The notes under the pieces: model-generated
Database searches by the model: none
Seen by the model: only the letters and a program-made list of their open reading frames with translations
Told to the model about the DNA's origin: nothing
Position numbers and translations under genes: made by a program
Assembly (NCBI GenBank): GCA_020355945.1
Contig: CP070627.1
Coordinates: 647,486 to 660,777, forward strand
Source of the DNA: Candidatus Aminicenantota bacterium
Lineage (GTDB): Bacteria; Acidobacteriota; Aminicenantia; UBA2199
Direction of reading: 5' to 3'
Length of the DNA: 13,292 nucleotides
Part shown: positions 1 to 6,506 of the stretch, in pieces
Position numbering within the stretch: the first letter of the stretch is position 1
How the letters are laid out: each line of letters begins with the position of its first letter

Positions 1-1816
1 CTTCCGGGGTACCTGGCTCGGGACAGGCGATCTCCCGTTGACAATTGACAATTGACAATTGACAATTGACAATTTTAATCCCTGCGGATATGTTAGGGGT
101 GGTAACCAGCACGTTGGCTTCGCTGTCAGTAAGCATGCAGCGAATGTGCTCTTCCGGGTATTCGGGGTCAATGGGCAAATAGGCCCCGTCGGATTTTAAA
201 ATAGCGAAGATGCCAATGATCATTTCCAGGGAACGTTCCACCATGATGCCCACAATGGTGTCAGTTTTGACACCTTTTTTCCGTAATAGATGGGCCAATT
301 GATTGGCCCTCTCATTTAAGTACCCATAGGATAACCGGTTATCCCCGGATATTAATGCTGTATGATCAGGGGTCTTAACCACTTGCTCCGCGAATAATTC
401 CTGGATGCGCTTACCCCGGGGATATTCCTCAACGGTGTTGTTAAAATCATATAATATCTGCCTCTTTTCTTTCCCGGATAACATCTCCAAACCGGATATC
501 TCTCTATCCGGGTCTTTTAAAATATGTTCCATAATATTCGTGAAGTGATGGAATAATCTCCGGATATCCGTATTTTCAAATAATCCCCCGGGATAACTAA
601 AATTAATCTCAATATCATCCCCCATTAATATACCAATGGTTAAATCGTAAGTGGTGGTCTCCTTCATGGAATAGGCCTCCACCACCAACGGCGATTGACT
701 ATTCCCCGCAGTTCGGCCGCAATCCAGCGGGTAATTCTCCGGCACAATGATGGTATCAAAAAGCTCCCCGGTATTTTCTAACTCACTGTATTTCTTGATG
801 TCTACTAACGACAACCATTCGTACCTCTCTCTTATTGGCAGGATATTATTGATTCGATACAACAAATCGCTTATTTTTTCACCCGGTTCGGTCCTCACTC
901 GCAGCGGGATGGTATTGATAAACAGTCCCACCATTTCTTCTATTTCTCTTATTTTGGCAGGTCTTCCTGACACCGTTGTACCGAAAATGATATCTTCACT
1001 GTTACAATATCGCTGCAGCAATATCCCCCATACACTATAGAAAAAAGAGGCCAATGTTACCCGACGGTTTTTGATCAAGTCTTCCAATTGAACTTTTATA
1101 TCCTTTGCCAAAATCATTGAATCATTTCCTGGCCCTGGTGTTGTTGTCTCTCCTGGTTTTCTCTTTTTTATAGGTAACTTTGTTTGAGTATCAAAACCCG
1201 CTAAATATTCTTCCCAGAATCGCTCTTGCTCATCTTTATCCTGGCGGTGAATCCATTGGATAAATTCTTTAAATGGAGTTTTTACCGGTTTAACCGGGGT
1301 CTGTTTAGCAGGCAAGTCACCATAGGCATTAAAGAATTCTTTTAAGATGATGCCATTACTCCAACCATCATATAAAATGTGATGATTACTGATCATCATC
1401 TCATATTCATCTTCTTTAACCTTAATCAAACTTATCCTGAAGGGGACGTCCTGCAAATCGAATCCCTGGTTCCTGTCATTGGTTTTTATCTCTTCCAGTA
1501 TCTTCTTCCCTTCCGGGGCATCTTTATTTGAAACGTTATAATATTTCCAGGAAAGCTGATGTTCTTTTAAAATAATTTGTATTGGTTTTTCCACTTCCTT
1601 CCACCGAAAAACCGTACGTAACATCTCATTGGTTTCAATCACAAAATTCCAGGCTTTTTCAAAAACCTCGATATCGATCCTGCCGGAAATGCCCAGGCTT
1701 AATTGTTCAAAATAGAGGTCACTTTTCGGTGCCTTTAAATAATGGAACAGCATTCCCTCCTGTAAGGGGGTTAAGGCCACGATATCTTCTATGCCTTTTT
1801 TATCCAATGTTTTCAT
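1..1816 (-). CDS. Nonribosomal peptide synthetase, N-terminal part (condensation domain + start of adenylation domain), cut by the window edge
   Basis: The frame is open from the ATG at 1816 to base 1 (605 codons) with no stop, so the 3' end lies outside the window. Residues 15-26 read LTPLQEGMLFHY, the C1 motif of condensation domains. HHILYDGW at 145-152 is the catalytic HHxxxDG motif, intact. VGLFINTIPLR near residue 300 is the C5 motif. The adenylation domain begins near residue 470, has a core A1-like LSYGYLN, and LKSDGAYLPIDPEYP from residue 540 is the A2 motif. The frame is cut before the AMP-binding loop (A3), so substrate specificity cannot be read. Family knowledge: the C domain forms the peptide bond and the A domain activates an amino acid. 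A protein starting directly with a C domain usually receives a chain from an upstream module or an acyl starter. No strong Shine-Dalgarno is visible; a GGAAG lies about 25 bases upstream of the ATG. Three small AraC-type regulator genes lie upstream on the same strand. Confidence 0.95.
   Translation of the reverse strand, partial: MKTLDKKGIEDIVALTPLQEGMLFHYLKAPKSDLYFEQLSLGISGRIDIEVFEKAWNFVIETNEMLRTVFRWKEVEKPIQIILKEHQLSWKYYNVSNKDAPEGKKILEEIKTNDRNQGFDLQDVPFRISLIKVKEDEYEMMISNHHILYDGWSNGIILKEFFNAYGDLPAKQTPVKPVKTPFKEFIQWIHRQDKDEQERFWEEYLAGFDTQTKLPIKKRKPGETTTPGPGNDSMILAKDIKVQLEDLIKNRRVTLASFFYSVWGILLQRYCNSEDIIFGTTVSGRPAKIREIEEMVGLFINTIPLRVRTEPGEKISDLLYRINNILPIRERYEWLSLVDIKKYSELENTGELFDTIIVPENYPLDCGRTAGNSQSPLVVEAYSMKETTTYDLTIGILMGDDIEINFSYPGGLFENTDIRRLFHHFTNIMEHILKDPDREISGLEMLSGKEKRQILYDFNNTVEEYPRGKRIQELFAEQVVKTPDHTALISGDNRLSYGYLNERANQLAHLLRKKGVKTDTIVGIMVERSLEMIIGIFAILKSDGAYLPIDPEYPEEHIRCMLTDSEANVLVTTPNISAGIKIVNCQLSIVNCQREIACPEPGTPE
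38..72. repeat. Five perfect tandem copies of TTGACAA inside the NRPS reading frame
   Basis: Bases 38-72 are five exact copies of the heptamer TTGACAA. On the coding (minus) strand they are read in frame as a seven-residue cycle (NCQLSIV) covering residues 582-593, between adenylation motifs A2 and A3. Because 7 is not a multiple of 3, a change of one or two units frameshifts the synthetase, while a change of three units adds or removes seven residues. The frame is open on both sides here. Confidence 0.9.
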
Positions 1817-1962
1817 GGTTTTTATTATGTATTTGAATAAGCTTCCGCCATTGGGAATTGTGAATTCTAGAGCCCGTAAAGATAGACATGTTTGTAATTG
1901 TGACTTAAATTTGAGAGCACCCTGAAACAGCGCTCCACAGTAATGTGAAAAAAGAGATTGAA

Positions 1963-2025
1963 CAAAGATACTAGATATATATAAATATCATAAATAGAGA
2001 AGATGTAAATCCATAAAATTCTCCA
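1963..2025 (-). repeat. Leader block copy A (upstream of NRPS), matching 3692-3745
   Basis: Read on the plus strand, TGTAAATCCATAAAATT at 2004-2020 followed by one variable base and TCCA is repeated at 3724-3745 (21 of 22 identical). A second block at 1963-1977 (CAAAGATACTAGATA) matches 3692-3706 at 13 of 15 bases. The spacing between the blocks differs (26 bases here, 17 in copy B), so these look like diverged copies of one ancestral leader. On the minus strand the block sits about 190 bases upstream of the NRPS start. It contains TTTACA, a possible -35 element, but that role is inference. Confidence 0.6.
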
Positions 2026-2031
2026 GTACCT

Positions 2032-2139
2032 TTAAAAAATCCAATGGGCATTAAAACCGCTTACATAAGGGATTCCAAACCTATTGTCCTGGTCTGCGGC
2101 ATCCGATCCGGGAAAATGGGACCTAACTATTCCAGGCAT
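2032..2139 (-). CDS. Possible 35-aa ORF overlapping the end of a 17-aa ORF (weak)
   Basis: An ATG at 2139 opens a 35-codon frame ending with TAA at 2032-2034. It overlaps the last 13 bases of the 17-aa ORF at 2127-2180 and has no ribosome binding site of its own, so it could be translated only by coupling. The peptide begins MPGIVRSHF and ends NAHWIF. It has no recognised family, membrane segment or cysteine pattern. Its stop lies just upstream of leader block A. It may be chance; it is listed because the arrangement resembles a leader-peptide region. Confidence 0.15.
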   Translation of the reverse strand: MPGIVRSHFPGSDAADQDNRFGIPYVSGFNAHWIF

Positions 2140-2180
2140 TTTTCATGCGATTTGGTATATATATTGGCTATTTCACTCAT
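2127..2180 (-). CDS. Possible 17-aa leader ORF with a good ribosome binding site (weak)
   Basis: On the minus strand an AGGAG lies five bases before an ATG at 2180. It opens a 17-codon frame (MSEIANIYTKSHEKCLE) ending in TAG at 2127-2129. It lies between the AraC-like gene ending at 2241 and the NRPS start at 1816. The only evidence is the well-spaced ribosome binding site. It could be a leader peptide, a tiny regulator or chance. Confidence 0.2.
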   Translation of the reverse strand: MSEIANIYTKSHEKCLE

Positions 2181-2240
2181 TTCTTCTCCTGTAGTGGAAA
2201 TTTTTTAGGGTTAAAGGTAAAAGTAATGATTCCCAGGTTC

Positions 2241-2594
2241 TCACTTGCTTCTTACATATTTCCGATACCTGGTGGGTGTGGTTCCAAAGTGCTCTTTGAA
2301 GACCTTCTTGAAATAATCGAGGTTGGAAAACCCCATTTTGTGGGCGACCTCTTCTACGGGTAACCGTTTATCCTCCATCAGCAGAGCGGCAGAACGCACC
2401 ATTTTAATCATTACCAGGAATTCCCTGGGGGTAAACCTCTTTTCAATTTTGAATCTTTCATACAAATACGAGCGGCTGATGTTAAGTGTATAGGTAATCT
2501 TCTCTATAGTAAGTTCTCCCAGCTCATCATTGGTCCTGGTTAATATAAATTTAATCACCTGTTCGGAAAAATCATGTTTGTTTAAATTTTTCAT
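2241..2594 (-). CDS. Small stand-alone AraC-type HTH DNA-binding protein (117 aa), copy 1
   Basis: Almost the whole protein is one AraC/XylS-type DNA-binding domain. The first helix-turn-helix spans about residues 29-50 (LTIEKITYTLNISRSYLYERF). The second is recognised by MGFSNLDYFKKVFKEHFG followed by TPTRYRKY at the C terminus, the classic AraC signature. Most AraC regulators are 250-300 aa with a ligand-binding or dimerisation domain, which is absent here; only about 25 residues precede the first HTH. It is a close paralogue of the gene at 3131-3481 (shared VIKFIL/VIKYIL, ELGELT, MIKM-RSA, FGTTP). It is the last of three tandem same-strand copies and lies 424 bases upstream of the NRPS, so control of that cluster is a reasonable inference, untested. 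The ATG at 2594 has no clear Shine-Dalgarno sequence. Confidence 0.9.
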   Translation of the reverse strand: MKNLNKHDFSEQVIKFILTRTNDELGELTIEKITYTLNISRSYLYERFKIEKRFTPREFLVMIKMVRSAALLMEDKRLPVEEVAHKMGFSNLDYFKKVFKEHFGTTPTRYRKYVRSK

Positions 2595-2702
2595 TTATGC
2601 TCTATAATCATCCTAGTGGCCGCCGTGTATAAAATCGAATTTTCATTTAATCTCAAATAGAAGTTTACCAATATCCGGAAATAATTTGCAACCTTCCAGC
2701 CA

Positions 2703-3059
2703 TTAACTTTGATTTTTACTTTGTCTTTTCAGGTTCTGATAATTCCCGGGTTTTATAGCAAAATATTTTTCAAATTCTTCAATAAAATGTTCGGTTCTTA
2801 AAAATCCCAATTTCGCGGATAACTCCTCAACAGTTATTTCAGGCCCCTTTTCAAGTATAAAAGCGGCTCGATGTAACTTCTCCCTCAATATAAATTTATC
2901 TATGGATATGTGCTGATCTGCTTCAAATATTTGACCCAGGTAGGTTTTATTCGCCCCAAAATTCCGGGAAACGTCCGTACCCGTCAGGTAAGCCAACTCT
3001 TCAAGGTCCCGGGTCAAAATAAATTCCACGGCCTGTTTGGAAAGTTTGTTATTTCTCAT
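2703..3059 (-). CDS. Small stand-alone AraC-type HTH protein (118 aa), divergent copy 2
   Basis: I place the start at the ATG at 3059 (MRNNKLSKQAVEFIL), not at the in-frame ATG at 3110. AAGGAGG lies eight bases upstream of 3059, and the resulting length and N-terminus match the two sister proteins. The domain layout is the same as its neighbours: a short N-terminal helix, first HTH, then a second HTH. The second half has drifted: LGFLRTEHFIEEFEKYF then IKPGNYQNL replaces the consensus GF-S--YF-K-F----G-TP--YR, losing the FG-TP-YR core. It may bind a different site, bind DNA poorly, or act by pairing with its paralogues. It starts 71 bases after the copy 3 stop and ends 108 bases before copy 1, so co-transcription is likely. 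Confidence 0.85.
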   Translation of the reverse strand: MRNNKLSKQAVEFILTRDLEELAYLTGTDVSRNFGANKTYLGQIFEADQHISIDKFILREKLHRAAFILEKGPEITVEELSAKLGFLRTEHFIEEFEKYFAIKPGNYQNLKRQSKNQS

Positions 3060-3067
3060 GGTTCTTG

Positions 3068-3074
3068 CCTCCTT
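3068..3074 (-). promoter_or_regulatory. Ribosome binding site that decides the start of AraC-like copy 2
   Basis: AAGGAGG on the minus strand, with an eight-base spacer to the ATG at 3059. It lies inside the longer frame that opens at 3110, whose own ATG has no comparable site. Confidence 0.8.
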
Positions 3075-3130
3075 AACCCCCATATTTTCTACCTGGAGTT
3101 CCCGGCTCATTATTATTTTTTGTCCCGGGG

Positions 3131-3481
3131 TTAATATTTGCGGTTCACATATCCCCTATACTTTCCCGGGGTGGTGCCAAAATATTCCCTGAAGACTTTA
3201 TTAAAATAATCGGAACTGGAGAATCCCATTTTTTTGGAGATTTTTTTGATCGGTAATTTTTGCTCCTCTTCCAGCATAAGAGCTGAACGGTACATCTTTA
3301 TCATGATTAAAAATCGACCGGGAGTAATTTTTTTTTCCGTCTTAAAGGTATCATACAAATGGGACTGACTGATCTTTAAAATATAGGCAATTCGTTTTAC
3401 GGTAAGTTCTCCCAATTCCTCGTTAGACCGCGACAGGATATATTTAATCACTTTTTCGGACAGATGTCTTCCTTTAATCAT
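3131..3481 (-). CDS. Small stand-alone AraC-type HTH DNA-binding protein (116 aa), copy 3
   Basis: A single AraC-type DNA-binding domain with a roughly 25-residue N-terminal extension and no sensor domain. First HTH: LTVKRIAYILKISQSHLYDTF, about residues 26-46. Second HTH and signature: MGFSSSDYFNKVFREYFG with TTPGKYRGY after it. It is clearly paralogous to copy 1 at 2241-2594. The ATG at 3481 has AGGGA six bases upstream. As the promoter-proximal gene of the trio, its upstream region (3482-4024) probably carries the control sequences of the cassette, including leader block B and a tandem pair of related heptamers (CCTATCA, CTTATCA; 3519-3532) that could be half-sites. AraC proteins commonly bind directly repeated half-sites, but the link here is inference. 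Confidence 0.9.
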   Translation of the reverse strand: MIKGRHLSEKVIKYILSRSNEELGELTVKRIAYILKISQSHLYDTFKTEKKITPGRFLIMIKMYRSALMLEEEQKLPIKKISKKMGFSSSDYFNKVFREYFGTTPGKYRGYVNRKY

Positions 3482-4024
3482 ACAACATCCCTGGTCTTAT
3501 AAGCCATGACCGATTTCACCTATCACTTATCATACCTTAAACATCCTGCAATCACACTCTTATACCGTCGTATTATGGTGCAAGCTTCAGCCGTCAGATT
3601 CTTCCTGCCCGGCAAAGGAACTTAACACCTTTTCCTGTTGTCGCCAGAAGATTAGTACAATGCTGGTTAAACGCTCAAAATGCCAGAGTGGCAAATATAT
3701 TAGATAACACGACTGAAAAATCCTGTAAATCCATAAAATTATCCATTTCTCTATTTTTCCTGAAAAAGGGGATTTAACATCTCTCATATAAATGCTTTTG
3801 GGTATACCCGCCGGCTGTTTATCCTTTAAAAGGCCTACAGTCAAAATGTTCATTATAAATGGGTATACAGCGGCCCGAGGGTTTTTATAACAAAGATTTT
3901 GACTGTTTTATCGGTTTGATTTGCCTGACCGGACAAATTTAATGTTTTTTTGCTTATTTGATTTTTTTTTGTATGAAATGATTAAGAAAGGGTTCACCGG
4001 TACGGTGTTCCAGGCGATTCAATA
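3482..4024. other. 543-base gap with probable control DNA of the AraC-like cassette; no convincing gene
   Basis: This AT-rich gap lies between the GNAT stop and the AraC-like cassette. It holds the heptamer pair at 3519-3532, leader block B (3692-3745), an imperfect 20-base palindrome (3919-3938), and a CACCG/CGGTG short hairpin (3995-4007) just after the GNAT stop without a T-tract. The 88-codon minus frame at 3587-3853 lacks a ribosome binding site and family resemblance, so it is not called. Confidence 0.5.
3692..3745 (-). repeat. Leader block copy B (upstream of the AraC-like cassette), matching 1963-2025
   Basis: TGTAAATCCATAAAATT at 3724-3740, one variable base, then TCCA, plus CAAATATATTAGATA at 3692-3706. 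Both sub-blocks occur in the same order and orientation upstream of the NRPS. On the minus strand TTTACA is followed 17 bases later by TATCTA, which could be a weak promoter about 215 bases ahead of the AraC copy 3 start. That reading is inference. Confidence 0.6.
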
Positions 4025-5170
4025 TCAAATATCAATGGTTTTCTCAAAAATTGCATATGTTTTATGTTTTTTTGCGTTGATATGCTCCAATACCCGGTTC
4101 ATCATACGGTTGTTCTCCAATATCCAGGAGAGCTCAGCGCGGTGATATTGATGACGGAGTGAGTTATCCACGATCCGTTTATATAACATCAGGTCAATGC
4201 CTTTGTTTCGATGTTCTTTTAAAACCCCCATCAGTACGACTCGAATCTGGTTAATCTTTTTTACCCTGCGAAGGAACTTCAGCCAGTTAAAGGGAAACAG
4301 TCTACCTTTCAGGGGTTTCAGCGCCTGGTTGATGTCCGGGAGAGCAATAGCAAAACCCACGGGTTCACCTTTATATTCGGCAAATAAAATTAAATCCGGT
4401 TTTGCAAATATCTTCACTTTGCGGAAATCTTCCACGGCTTCTTCAAAAGTGAGAGGAGTAAAGCCCCAGTTTTCGTTCCAGGCCTGGTTGAAAACATCGA
4501 CAACTATTTTAAAATCCTTTTCCAGTTCATTGAAATTGAGATTCCTGATCCGGATATCTTTTTCTTTTAGACGCTTTTCCAATTTGTCAAGGAAATTGGG
4601 AAATTGAATGGTGTCTTGTGTCACATCGTAAGCAAAAAACCGCATCGCAACTTCAAACCCGTTTTTTTGATAAAATTCCTGGTAATAAGAGGGATTGTAA
4701 GGCATCATGATAAAGGGTGATTCATCAAAACCGTCGATGAGTAAGCCGGAGACATCATTTAGTGTAAAGTTGGTGGGTCCCCTTAACGAATCTGCCCCCC
4801 TCTCTTTCACCCAAAGGGTAACGGCCTGGAATAACCGCTCTGCCACCGCATCATCATTAATAGATTCAAAAAAACCAAAAAAAGCGGTATGGTCTTTATG
4901 GTAGTTATTGTGTTCTTTATTGATGATCCCGGCGATCCTGCCCACCGGGGTGCCGTTTTTGTAGCAGACGTACAGCACTGCCGGGTTTCGTCTCAAAAAG
5001 GGATTGTATTTTTTGCTGATGAATCGCCTCTCTTCTGCCAACAGCGGTGGTACCCAGTAAGGATTATCTTTATATAACCGAAAGGGCAGCCGAACAAAGT
5101 CCTTGAACACCTGTGGCTGATGTTGATTGGCCTCTTTTATAAACAATGTATCTGCACCTGGATGGTTCAT
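4025..5170 (-). CDS. GNAT-fold N-acetyltransferase-like protein, YghO/BcerS-like family (381 aa)
   Basis: The start is the ATG at 5170, with AAGGA five bases upstream; the in-frame TTG at 5173 is too close to that site. The N-terminal half carries family hallmarks: NPYWVPPLLAEERR, then PVGRIAGIINKEHN, FFGFFE, and GPTNFTLNDVSGLLIDGF followed by PYNPSYYQEFYQKNGF. The C-terminal half is a GNAT-like fold: PVGFAIALPD, then MGVLKEHRNKGIDLMLYKR from residue 314, which resembles the acetyl-CoA pyrophosphate-binding loop (R/Q-x-x-G-x). Large two-domain GNAT-like proteins of this size occur in many bacteria. The substrate is unknown and I cannot infer it from the neighbours. A possible promoter lies just upstream (5217-5245), so it is probably transcribed separately from, or in addition to, the upstream zinc-ribbon gene. 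Confidence 0.8.
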   Translation of the reverse strand: MNHPGADTLFIKEANQHQPQVFKDFVRLPFRLYKDNPYWVPPLLAEERRFISKKYNPFLRRNPAVLYVCYKNGTPVGRIAGIINKEHNNYHKDHTAFFGFFESINDDAVAERLFQAVTLWVKERGADSLRGPTNFTLNDVSGLLIDGFDESPFIMMPYNPSYYQEFYQKNGFEVAMRFFAYDVTQDTIQFPNFLDKLEKRLKEKDIRIRNLNFNELEKDFKIVVDVFNQAWNENWGFTPLTFEEAVEDFRKVKIFAKPDLILFAEYKGEPVGFAIALPDINQALKPLKGRLFPFNWLKFLRRVKKINQIRVVLMGVLKEHRNKGIDLMLYKRIVDNSLRHQYHRAELSWILENNRMMNRVLEHINAKKHKTYAIFEKTIDI

Positions 5171-5216
5171 CAATATCCTTTAGCTTATAACTTAAGCCGC
5201 TGTTGGTTTAACTTTA

Positions 5217-5245
5217 ATTTTATAAAAAAAATCAAAAAATTGCAA
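5217..5245 (-). promoter_or_regulatory. Candidate sigma-70-type promoter for the GNAT gene
   Basis: On the minus strand TTGCAA (5240-5245) is followed after 17 bases by TAAAAT (5217-5222), about 47 bases before the ATG at 5170. The -10 matches consensus at 5 of 6 bases and the -35 at 4 of 6. The region is T-rich, which makes chance matches easier. Confidence 0.4.
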
Positions 5246-5274
5246 CCCACCGCCACCTTTTTTATCGTCATCGG

Positions 5275-5296
5275 GTCATTTTCTTTTGAAAATGAC
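5275..5296. repeat. Perfect 9-bp inverted repeat between the zinc-ribbon and GNAT genes
   Basis: GTCATTTTC, four T, then GAAAATGAC: nine perfect base pairs closing a four-base loop, 37 bases past the stop of the zinc-ribbon gene. On the minus strand it is not followed by a T-run, so it is not a standard intrinsic terminator. It could be an RNA 3'-end stabiliser or an operator upstream of the GNAT promoter. Confidence 0.6.
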
Positions 5297-5332
5297 GTTA
5301 ATTTGGAGGAATGGGGTCTTAGCTAGCTGAAT

Positions 5333-6451
5333 TTATTTGAATATCAATATGGCAGCCACAATCACAGCAATGACCAACAGGACAGCCAACATAATCTTAA
5401 GAGCACTGTAGGGTCGTTCTCCCTGTACTTCACCGGTCTGGCCGTTGACCAGGAAGCGATATACTTTGTTTTTATATCTATAGGAGCTAATCCAGATGGG
5501 TAAAAGGATGTGTTTAAAGGTAATGTCATTGTAAGTGGTATTCATGGTATGAATCCGCTGTTCATCACCGCCGATGTCACTTCTAACCGTACGCCGGATC
5601 ACAGGTAACATTTTTTCTTTGGCTTCGTTGAGCCCGGTGGTTACGTCCACCTGGTAGGATTCACTTCGAAAGCCGCTTAAGTACTTATCATTGTAGGGAA
5701 CCAGTTGGCTCAAATTCCAGGGTTCCAATCGTTCGGTATATTTGTTCGGGAGTGAATGGCTGGCAATCACCAGGATATCATCAAAATGGTTATGCACCTG
5801 CCCGGATACGGATGTCCAGCGAACGCGCCGCACCTGGCGGGTCCTGGTCACGGTTTGGCCATTTTCCGTGGTGGTATAGGTTTGGGTTTCATAATAATAG
5901 GTTCCCCGCTGCCCGGTATACCAGGTCTGGGTCCTGGAGTCATATGTCCAGTAGGGGACATAGATGCCGTTTAATTTTTCACTGGCTACATCGGATTTTT
6001 TCAGGTTTGACGGTGCAAACCATAGTTTTTTTATCCATGCCCCGAATAGTCCGGCTGCTTTTTTTCTATCGATGGCAAAGGGCAGCAGGGATTTGGGTTT
6101 TAACAGGCTGCTGGTGGTGCCGCTTTTGACCACGATATTGGAGGCGCAGTAGGGGCATTGATCGGACGTCACATTGGGGTCTAACGTAATCGAAGCCCCA
6201 CACGCCGAACACCGAACCGAAACCACCTCTATTTTTTCTTCTTTATCCAGCTTTTCCTTGATAAATTTTTCATAATCGATCTCTTCAATCACTTCTTCGG
6301 ATTCTTCAATGACATTTTCAGCTCCGCAGTAGGTACAGACCAGGTTTTTGGTCCCGGGTTTAAATTTCAAAATCGCGCCGCAGCCCGTGCAGGTTAATTC
6401 ATCACTAAGTTTTTCTTTTTCAAGCTCAGGGGCGTTGAAATCATCTGTCAT
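5333..6451 (-). CDS. Double zinc-ribbon protein with C-terminal membrane anchor, YdjG-like (372 aa)
   Basis: Two CxxC...CxxC zinc ribbons occupy the N-terminus: C21/C24/C39/C42 and C81/C84/C99/C102, separated by an acidic linker (residues 49-73). A middle domain with LNGIYVPYWTYDSRT, a Tyr/Thr-rich stretch and LPIWISSYRYKNKVYRFLVNGQTGEVQGERPYS follows. One hydrophobic C-terminal helix (about 351-371) then ends in a lysine. This layout matches the TFIIB/PriA-type zinc-ribbon membrane proteins often annotated as helicase-like; there is no helicase domain here. In Bacillus subtilis the related YdjG works with the SPFH protein YdjI to bring PspA to the membrane. The gene lies 55 bases after a YdjI-like gene on the same strand, which supports a shared complex. 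AGGAG seven bases before the ATG fixes the start. No pspA homologue is visible in the window. Confidence 0.85.
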   Translation of the reverse strand: MTDDFNAPELEKEKLSDELTCTGCGAILKFKPGTKNLVCTYCGAENVIEESEEVIEEIDYEKFIKEKLDKEEKIEVVSVRCSACGASITLDPNVTSDQCPYCASNIVVKSGTTSSLLKPKSLLPFAIDRKKAAGLFGAWIKKLWFAPSNLKKSDVASEKLNGIYVPYWTYDSRTQTWYTGQRGTYYYETQTYTTTENGQTVTRTRQVRRVRWTSVSGQVHNHFDDILVIASHSLPNKYTERLEPWNLSQLVPYNDKYLSGFRSESYQVDVTTGLNEAKEKMLPVIRRTVRSDIGGDEQRIHTMNTTYNDITFKHILLPIWISSYRYKNKVYRFLVNGQTGEVQGERPYSALKIMLAVLLVIAVIVAAILIFK

Positions 6452-6506
6452 TTTTTATCTCCTGTTCTTTAAGTCTACTTTCCTACCTTTTTACCTGCCA
6501 AACGTC

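Larger units (their letters stand above)
1817..2240. other. Gap between NRPS and the first AraC-like gene: probable NRPS leader/control region
   Basis: This 424-base AT-rich gap contains no large gene. It holds the duplicated leader block (1963-2025), two weak mini-ORFs (2127-2180 and 2032-2139, minus strand), and an AATTGTGAATT stretch near 1857-1868. I could not place a convincing -35/-10 pair for the NRPS. Confidence 0.5.

Noticed and set aside
38..72. TTGACA units as stacked -35 promoter boxes on the plus strand
   Set aside because: No suitable -10 box at 16-18 bases and no gene downstream on that strand; the stretch lies within the NRPS coding frame.
747..1040. 97-codon plus-strand ORF
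   Set aside because: Antisense to the condensation domain, whose motifs are intact on the minus strand.
3060..3110. Longer N-terminus for AraC-like copy 2 from the ATG at 3110
   Set aside because: AAGGAGG lies inside this stretch and the sister proteins start at the equivalent of 3059.
3587..3853. 88-codon minus-strand ORF upstream of the AraC-like cassette
   Set aside because: No ribosome binding site, no family resemblance, and it runs through the duplicated leader block, so it is more likely control DNA read by chance.
3995..4007. CACCG/CGGTG hairpin as the GNAT terminator
   Set aside because: Only five pairs and no T-run follows on the minus strand.
4197..4607. 136-codon plus-strand ORF
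   Set aside because: Antisense to the GNAT gene, with no start signal or family match.
5752..6129. 125-codon plus-strand ORF (and overlapping shorter ones)
   Set aside because: Antisense shadow of the zinc-ribbon gene; composition is not protein-like.
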